64,000 bases of DNA from Streptomyces sp. RPA4-2 (lineage in GTDB: Bacteria; Actinomycetota; Actinomycetes; Streptomycetales; Streptomycetaceae). This document shows positions 58,954 through 64,000 of the stretch, in pieces. Under the pieces are notes generated by a model. The model worked only from the letters and a program-made list of their open reading frames with translations, searched no databases and was not told the DNA's origin. The stretch lies in the NCBI RefSeq assembly GCF_012273515.2, contig NZ_CP050975.2, positions 4,216,001 through 4,280,000 on the forward strand. The letters run 5' to 3'. The first letter of the stretch is position 1, and every line of letters begins with the position of its first letter. The translations under genes were made by a program, and so were the position numbers.

Positions 58954-60363
58954 CTAGGCCGTGGCCGGTCTGCCCTCGCCGTACAGCCAGTCCTTCCAGA
59001 TGCGGTGGAAGTCCTTGCCCGGCGCCTTCTTCTCGACGTACGCGGTGAACTCGGCGGTCGTCGCGTTGCCGTGGCGGTGGGTGGCGGCCCAGCCCTGGAT
59101 GATGTCGTAGAAGGTGTCGTCGCCGACGGTCCTGCGGATCTTGTGGAGGACCATGGCGCCGCGGTCGTAGACGGGGCTGTCGGAGATGTGGGCCGCGCTG
59201 GAGGGCTTGGCGGGCGGGAAGTCCCAGATCGCCTTGTTGTCGGCGGCGTCGTCGTAGTAGTCGCCCCGGTAGAGGGCGTCGAAGATCTCGTCGGCCGTGT
59301 CGCCGTCGTGGTCCTCCTGCCAGAGCCACTCCGCGTACGTGGCGAACCCCTCGTTGAGCCACATGTCCTGCCAGGACGCGGGGGTGACGGAGTCTCCGTA
59401 CCATTCGTGGGCCAGCTCGTGGACCAGCGTCTCGACGTCGGGGGCGCCCGGGAAGACGGGGCGGTTCTGGGTTTCGAGCGCGTAGCCGGCGACGCCGGGG
59501 CCGTCGACGATCGCGCCGGTCGAGGAGAACGGGTACGGGCCGAAGTTGTACGCCTCCCAGTCCATGATCTCCGGAATGCGGGCCAGCACCTTCGCGCTCG
59601 CGGCGGTCTGTGCCGGGTCGACGGCGACGTACACGGGCAGACCGCTCCTGGTCGTGCTGCGGGTGATGTCGTACGCCCCGACGGCGAGCGTCGCGACATA
59701 GCTCGCCATCGGTTCGGCGGTCCGCCAGGCGAAGGTCCTGCGGCCGTCGGCGGCCGTCGTCTCGCTCCTCAACTCCCCGTTGGAGACGGCGCTCAGGCCC
59801 TTGGGGACGGTGATCGTGATGTCGTACGACGCCTTGTCGGAGGGGTGGTGGTTGCCGGGGAACCAGGTCATCGAGCCGACGGGTTCGCCGAGGGCGAGCG
59901 CGCCGCGGGCCGTGGGCAGCCAGCCCTCCTGCGAGCCGTCCGGGTCCGTGAGCGTTTCCGGGGTGCCCGAGTAGCGGACCGTGGTGCGGAACGTCTCGCC
60001 CTTGCCGAGGCCCGTGCGCGGGCGCACCGTCAGTTCCTGGCCCGCCCGGCTCCAGCGGGCGTCCCGGTCGCCGACGGAGACCCCGGCGACGTCCAGGCCC
60101 TTCAGGTCGAGGTTGAAGGCGTCCAGGCTCCGGGTCGCCCGCGCGGTGATCCGGGCGGTGCCCCGCAGCCGCTTGCTCCCGGGGTCGTAGGAGAGGGTCA
60201 GGGCGTAGTGCGTGACGTCGTAGCCGCCGTTGCCCATCTTCGGGAAGTAGGGGTCGTGCAGGCCCGGGGGGCCCGCCGAGCCGTCCCCGCCGCCGCACGC
60301 GGTGAGCGCGCAGGTGAGGGCGAGAGCCAGCGCGCAGGGGACGATCACGGAAGATCGGGGCAC
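58954..60363 (-). CDS. M1-family zinc aminopeptidase lipoprotein
   Basis: This 469-residue secreted M1-family metallopeptidase has a lipobox (LTCALTACGGG, Cys near residue 23), so it should be anchored outside the cell. The active site is HELAHEW at 315-321 with the third zinc ligand Glu338, the correct 18-residue spacing. The aminopeptidase N-terminal beta domain (YDVTHYALTLSYD) is present; the full ERAP-like C-terminus of classical M1 enzymes is absent, as in the shorter actinobacterial subgroup. GTG 60363 may be leaderless (TAGGAT seven bases upstream). Confidence 0.9.
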   Translation of the reverse strand: MPRSSVIVPCALALALTCALTACGGGDGSAGPPGLHDPYFPKMGNGGYDVTHYALTLSYDPGSKRLRGTARITARATRSLDAFNLDLKGLDVAGVSVGDRDARWSRAGQELTVRPRTGLGKGETFRTTVRYSGTPETLTDPDGSQEGWLPTARGALALGEPVGSMTWFPGNHHPSDKASYDITITVPKGLSAVSNGELRSETTAADGRRTFAWRTAEPMASYVATLAVGAYDITRSTTRSGLPVYVAVDPAQTAASAKVLARIPEIMDWEAYNFGPYPFSSTGAIVDGPGVAGYALETQNRPVFPGAPDVETLVHELAHEWYGDSVTPASWQDMWLNEGFATYAEWLWQEDHDGDTADEIFDALYRGDYYDDAADNKAIWDFPPAKPSSAAHISDSPVYDRGAMVLHKIRRTVGDDTFYDIIQGWAATHRHGNATTAEFTAYVEKKAPGKDFHRIWKDWLYGEGRPATA

Positions 60364-60400
60364 GTCCGCGATCCTACGAGGCCATGACACCATCACGTAC

Positions 60401-60901
60401 GTGCTCGACATCGGCTACGCCCTCTCCAACCGGTTCCCCGACCCCCCGCAGACCGACTACCGCCGCGCGGACGTCCACGCCCTGCGGCACGACCTGTTCT
60501 GCGGCGACGTGTACCTCGCCGACACCAAGGCGGACCGGGAGGTGTCGACGGCCTGGGGATGGGTGCCGGTGCTCGACTTCGCGTGGGCGCTGTGCGACAT
60601 CGTGGAGCAGCTGGACCGGGACCCGCACGGCAGCCGGGCCTCCCGCCCCCAGCACGCGGAGCTCGACTTCACCGAGTCGACGGACCGCATGCTCTTCGAA
60701 CGGCGCTTCGGCTGGGTCGACATCGAGGCCGACTGGATGCACCGCGACGAGGAGCCGCTGACCTTCTCGCACGCCGCGCTGCGCCGGGAGGCCCGCGACT
60801 TCCTGCACGACCTGATCGCGGACCTCACCGACCTGCACGACGACCTCGCCGAGAACCCGGCCCTGTGGACCCTCCAGGCCCGCTTCCCCCGCGTCACCTG
60901 A
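60401..60901 (+). CDS. Conserved hypothetical protein (166 aa)
   Basis: This 166-residue protein begins LDIGYALSNRFPDPPQTDYR and contains HALRHDLFCGDVYLADTKADRE, AWGWVPVLDFAWALCDIVEQL and FGWVDIEADWMHRDEEP; it is rich in Asp, Trp and His. I recall a very similar Streptomyces hypothetical but no function. GTG 60401 is chosen because the resulting N-terminus matches what I remember. It is divergent from the M1 peptidase by 37 bases, an exceptionally small spacing for two promoters. Confidence 0.75.
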   Translation: MLDIGYALSNRFPDPPQTDYRRADVHALRHDLFCGDVYLADTKADREVSTAWGWVPVLDFAWALCDIVEQLDRDPHGSRASRPQHAELDFTESTDRMLFERRFGWVDIEADWMHRDEEPLTFSHAALRREARDFLHDLIADLTDLHDDLAENPALWTLQARFPRVT

Positions 60902-60999
60902 TCCCCCCGCGGCCCTGCCCGGTCTCCTCCCGGACTTCCCCCTCGGTCTCCTTCGCAGCTCTCGCCCCCCTCAGCCCGCCTTTCGGCTCGCCCCGCCCC

Positions 61000-61707
61000 T
61001 CACACCTCACCCGCGTCGCCGTGCACCCGCACGCCCAGCGCCGCCGCCAGCACCGGTGCGAGTTCGAACAGCTGGACCGGGCTGATCACCGCGCCCGCCA
61101 GCCGGTCCACACCCCGCGCGATGTCCAGCTCCGCGGCGCGGCGCAGATCCACGTCGATCAGGGTCGCCGCGGTGAGGTCGGCGCCCTTGACGACACAGTC
61201 CACGAATTCCACGCGCTCCAGCCGGGCGCCTGCGAAGTCCGGCTCCACCAGCACACAGCCCTCGAAGACGACGTCCTTGAGGCGGGCCTTGCGCAGGTTC
61301 AGATAGTCGATCTTGCCGCCGCGGATCAGTACGCGCTCCAGCACGGAACCGTGCAACTGCACCCCGCCCAGGCGGGCGTCGACCAGCTCGACGTCGCGCA
61401 GCGTCGACTCGGCCAGGTCGGTGCCCACACCCCGTACGCCCGTCAGGACCGAGTCCAGGAAGCGCGCGTGGTGCAGCCGTGTCTCGTCGAGCGCGCACCC
61501 CGTCAGGGCGCAGTCCATGAAACGCGCGCCGCCGCCGTCCTGCCCGGCGAAGTCCGTCTCCCGGAACTCCAGCCCGTCGTAGTCCCCGTCCAGCTCCAGC
61601 GCGGAGCCCTCGTGGGGCTCCAGCGGCGGCAGCCGCACCTCCGGCCGCCGCGCCCCCTTCACCGCCCCGCTCGCCCTGCCCGTACCGCCCGCCGCTTTCC
61701 GCACCAT
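61000..61707 (-). CDS. Pentapeptide-repeat protein
   Basis: This 235-residue protein has a central pentapeptide-repeat beta-helix (about residues 45-190), with A(D/N)LXX-like units such as ARFMDCALTGCALDETRL, ARFLDSVLTGV, ADLTAATLIDVDL. Such right-handed helices can mimic DNA or act as binding scaffolds; some protect gyrase, but nothing here shows that. The N-terminus is basic (KGARRPEVRLPPLEP). ATG 61707 follows AGGATGGGGGC. It is convergent with the hypothetical gene to its left and divergent from the FAD oxidoreductase. Confidence 0.85.
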   Translation of the reverse strand: MVRKAAGGTGRASGAVKGARRPEVRLPPLEPHEGSALELDGDYDGLEFRETDFAGQDGGGARFMDCALTGCALDETRLHHARFLDSVLTGVRGVGTDLAESTLRDVELVDARLGGVQLHGSVLERVLIRGGKIDYLNLRKARLKDVVFEGCVLVEPDFAGARLERVEFVDCVVKGADLTAATLIDVDLRRAAELDIARGVDRLAGAVISPVQLFELAPVLAAALGVRVHGDAGEV

Positions 61708-61833
61708 GCCCCCATCCTGCACTCCCCCACCGACAACGCCTCCGGCCTGCGGTCCTGTCCCCCGATGTCACATTCCGGCCCCGCGAACAGTCGTACCCGA
61801 CAAGACGACCCCGACCGCAGGGAGAGGCCAACC

Positions 61834-63000
61834 ATGCACCACCTGACCGTCATCGGCGGCGGCCTCGCCGGACTCACCGCCGCGATCACCGCCGCCGAGG
61901 CAGGCGCCAGGGTCACGCTGTACGAGGCCCACCACACGCTCGGCGGCCGGGCCCGCACCGCGGACGGCCCCTACCGGACGAACAACGGCCCGCACACGCT
62001 GCACGGCGGCGGCCCGCACTGGACCTGGCTCAAACAGCGCGGCCTCACCGGACCGCTCGCCCCGGTACCGGCCCGGGAGACCGCGCGGCTGCGCCTGCAC
62101 CACCGGGGTGTCCTGCGCCGCACCCCGCCCCTCGCCCTGATCGGACTGCTGCGCCGGGATGCCCGGCAGGCGCCCGTGGACGCCGACTTCCTGAGCTGGG
62201 CGAGCGCCCGGACGGGCGAGGAGGGCGCCCGCGCCGCCGCGCACTACTCGGCCGTCACCCTGTTCCACCACGATCCGGGCGCGCTCTCCGCGGCCTTCGT
62301 GCAGGAACGGCTGCGCAGGGCCGCCCGGCTGCCCACGGAGGCACGCCATCCGCGCGGCGGCTGGGCGAACATCGTCGACCGCATGGCCGCCCGCGCCTGG
62401 AACCTCGGCGTCCGGGTGGAGACCCTCGCCCGCGTCGACACGCTCCCCGACCGTCGCGGTCCGGTGGTCGTCGCCACCTCCCTCGACTCCGCCCGCCGTC
62501 TCCTGGGGGACGACTCCCTCACCTGGACGGGCGGCCGGACCGCCCTCGTGGACCTGGCCCTGCGCACCCGGCGCGGTGACCCCTACGCCCTCTCCGACCT
62601 GGACGCGCCCGGCCGGCTCGACCGTCCCACGGCGCGGGACCGCACCCTCGCCCCGGACGGGGAGCAACTCGTCCAGGGACAGTTCCCGATCGCCCCCCAC
62701 GAGTCCCGCGGCGACGGCGCCGCCCGCGCCGAACACCTTCTCGACCTCGCCTTCGAGGGCTGGCGCGAGCGCGTGACCTGGCGGCGGGACGCGGTGGCGC
62801 TGGGGCGCACCGGTGCGGTCGACCCGCCGGGCACCACCTGGCGCGACCGCCCGGCCCTCGACCGCGGCGACGGCGTCTACCTCGCGGGAGACCAGGTGGC
62901 CGCGCCCGGCATGCTCTCGGAGGTCTCCTTCAACAGCGCGCTCGAAGCCGTCGCCCTGGCCTTCGGCATCCGCGAACGCCTTGACCTCAAGCACGCTTGA
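61834..63000 (+). CDS. FAD-dependent oxidoreductase (phytoene dehydrogenase-like)
   Basis: This 388-residue flavoprotein has the FAD-binding Rossmann motif MHHLTVIGGGLAGLTAAITAAE at the start and GGRARTADG a little later, as in amine oxidases and carotenoid desaturases. The C-terminus includes GVYLAGDQVAAPGMLSEVSFNSALEAV, a normal FAD end motif. Family membership (NAD(P)-binding/amine oxidase) is clear but the substrate is not. GGGAGAG precedes ATG 61834. The quinone oxidoreductase follows 49 bases later, possibly in the same operon. Confidence 0.85.
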   Translation: MHHLTVIGGGLAGLTAAITAAEAGARVTLYEAHHTLGGRARTADGPYRTNNGPHTLHGGGPHWTWLKQRGLTGPLAPVPARETARLRLHHRGVLRRTPPLALIGLLRRDARQAPVDADFLSWASARTGEEGARAAAHYSAVTLFHHDPGALSAAFVQERLRRAARLPTEARHPRGGWANIVDRMAARAWNLGVRVETLARVDTLPDRRGPVVVATSLDSARRLLGDDSLTWTGGRTALVDLALRTRRGDPYALSDLDAPGRLDRPTARDRTLAPDGEQLVQGQFPIAPHESRGDGAARAEHLLDLAFEGWRERVTWRRDAVALGRTGAVDPPGTTWRDRPALDRGDGVYLAGDQVAAPGMLSEVSFNSALEAVALAFGIRERLDLKHA

Positions 63001-63049
63001 GGTCGGAAGCTGGGGCTGCTCACCGCCCGCACCCCGAGGAGCCCTTCCG

Positions 63050-64000
63050 ATGCACGCCGTCCGCCTGCACACCTTCGGCCCGCCCGAGAACCTCACCTAC
63101 GAGAGGACCGAGGACCCCGAGCCGGGTCCGGGCCAGGTCCGTGTCGCCGTGGCCGCGGCCGGTGTCCACCTCCTGGACACCGCCCTGCGGGAAGGCGCCC
63201 GGGGCCCCGCGCCCGCCCCCGCCACGCTTCCCACCGTCCCCGGCCGCGAGGTCGCCGGCACGGTCGAGTCGCTCGGCGAGGGCGTCCCCGGCCACTGGCT
63301 CGGCAGACGGGTCGTCGCCCACCTCGGCTTCGCGCCCGGCGGCTACGCCGAACTGGCCGTGACCGACGCCGGCCGCCTGCACGAAATACCCGAGAACCTC
63401 GACTTCGCCCAGGCCGTCGCCATGATCGGAACGGGCCGTACGGCGATGGGGATCGTGCAGTTCGCCGAGTGGTCCCCGGACACCGTGGCCGTGATCCCGG
63501 CGGCCGCGGGCGGCATCGGCACCCTTCTCGTGCAGTACGCCCGGCACGCGGGCGCCACCGTGATCGGCATCGCGGGCGGTCCGCGGAAGGTGGCCCTGGT
63601 CCGGGAGAACGGCGCCGACCTCGCCGTGGACCACCAGGACGGCACCTGGCCGGCGCGGGTCCGCGGGTACCTCGGCCCCCGCACGGCGACCGTCGTCCTC
63701 GACGGCGTCGGGGGCACCACCGCCCGCGCCGCCGTGGATCTGCTCGGTCCCGGCGGCAGGCATCTCGTCTTCGGCTGGTCCGCCGAGGGCGTCCGGGACG
63801 GCGGACCGCTGATCGTGCCCGGCGTGACCGAGCAGGTGCTCGGCCCCGCGATGACGCGCCGGGCGGGCGGTCCCGACCCCCTGCGCACCCTGGAACTGCG
63901 TGCACTCGCCGAAGCGGCCGCCGGCCGTCTCACCCCGGCCCTGACCCGCTTCCCGCTCGCCTCGGCGGCCGCCGCCCACCGCGCCCTGGAGACCCGCGCC
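63050..64000 (+). CDS. Zinc-binding dehydrogenase/quinone oxidoreductase (partial)
   Basis: This medium-chain dehydrogenase/reductase (quinone oxidoreductase-like) begins MHAVRLHTFGPPENLTYERT. The GroES-like domain (about 1-120) includes GQVRVAVAAAGVHLLDTALREG and VPGREVAGTVESLGEGV. The cofactor domain (about 125-310) has AAAGGIGTLLVQYARHAGATV and VVLDGVGGTTARAAVDLLGPGG. The structural zinc Cys cluster of classical alcohol dehydrogenases is absent, as in quinone oxidoreductases. It runs off the right edge with 317 residues visible. Confidence 0.9.
   Translation, partial: MHAVRLHTFGPPENLTYERTEDPEPGPGQVRVAVAAAGVHLLDTALREGARGPAPAPATLPTVPGREVAGTVESLGEGVPGHWLGRRVVAHLGFAPGGYAELAVTDAGRLHEIPENLDFAQAVAMIGTGRTAMGIVQFAEWSPDTVAVIPAAAGGIGTLLVQYARHAGATVIGIAGGPRKVALVRENGADLAVDHQDGTWPARVRGYLGPRTATVVLDGVGGTTARAAVDLLGPGGRHLVFGWSAEGVRDGGPLIVPGVTEQVLGPAMTRRAGGPDPLRTLELRALAEAAAGRLTPALTRFPLASAAAAHRALETRA

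Noticed and set aside
60374..60838. Open frame opposite the 166-residue protein
   Set aside because: Antisense shadow; Val/Gly/Arg/Gln-rich.

Overview
The window reads as a core-chromosome segment of a Streptomyces. Evidence: very high GC with G/C-ending third positions, many GTG starts, several candidate leaderless genes, strong AGGAGG-like ribosome sites, and actinomycete-only families (DUF2530, DUF3027, DUF3263, DUF2771, DUF4031, GpgS, HelD, futalosine-pathway menaquinone genes, DasR-type operators, CdgB). From memory, gene order matches the region of S. coelicolor around SCO4277-SCO4335 (cdgB SCO4281, nagKA SCO4285/4284, mqnB/mqnD SCO4327/4326). No tRNA, rRNA, insertion sequence, prophage, CRISPR array or secondary-metabolite cluster was recognised.

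Layout. 1-6.6 kb: a truncated NCS2 purine permease, a DUF2530 membrane protein, a 10-copy heptanucleotide repeat, a CtpE-like P-type ATPase and a tandem pair of paralogous secreted proteins with duplicated upstream regions. 6.8-18 kb: a sacsin/Hsp90-like ATPase, a DUF3027 protein, an MFS transporter, a DUF2771 lipoprotein, the menaquinone genes mqnB-mqnD, a cold-shock-domain protein, a HAD hydrolase and membrane proteins. 18.5-27 kb: an XPB-associated protein (frameshifted here), the XPB helicase, a GT87 glycosyltransferase with an internal hexapeptide-repeat insertion, and a HelD-family RNA polymerase ATPase. 27-37.6 kb: CutC, an HD phosphohydrolase, a Cmx/CmrA-type exporter, an MDMPI-GNAT fusion, a DUF4031 pair, the MurR/RpiR regulator with MurQ, an alpha/beta hydrolase and an Old Yellow Enzyme. 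37.7-45.9 kb: groEL behind two CIRCE operators, a CspA-type cold-shock protein, a CysO-like sulfur carrier, threonine synthase, gpgS, otsA and a frameshifted otsB. 46-54 kb: a DUF3263 regulator, a sugar-binding lipoprotein divergent from nagK-nagA across two DasR-like sites, a PfkB sugar kinase, a CBM-like membrane protein, and the diguanylate cyclase cdgB with CRP-like and BldD-like sites upstream. 54-64 kb: a flavin reductase, an ECF41-like sigma factor, ArfB, TerD, a GNAT, a VOC protein, an M1 peptidase lipoprotein, a pentapeptide-repeat protein, an FAD oxidoreductase and a truncated quinone oxidoreductase.

How genes work together. Two cell-wall amino-sugar modules lie 14 kb apart. RpiR-murQ handles MurNAc-6-phosphate, producing GlcNAc-6-phosphate, and nagK-nagA makes and deacetylates GlcNAc-6-phosphate. 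gpgS, otsA and otsB form a compatible-solute group (glucosylglycerate precursor and trehalose). mqnB and mqnD are consecutive and overlapping. The XPB-associated protein and XPB form a same-strand pair.

Two genes (the XPB-associated protein and otsB) each carry an apparent single-base insertion. They are either fresh pseudogenes or, more simply, consensus errors. Six copies of a roughly 70-bp dispersed GC-rich repeat occupy the gaps at 10.3, 18.1-18.4, 46.0-46.2 and 57.7 kb.
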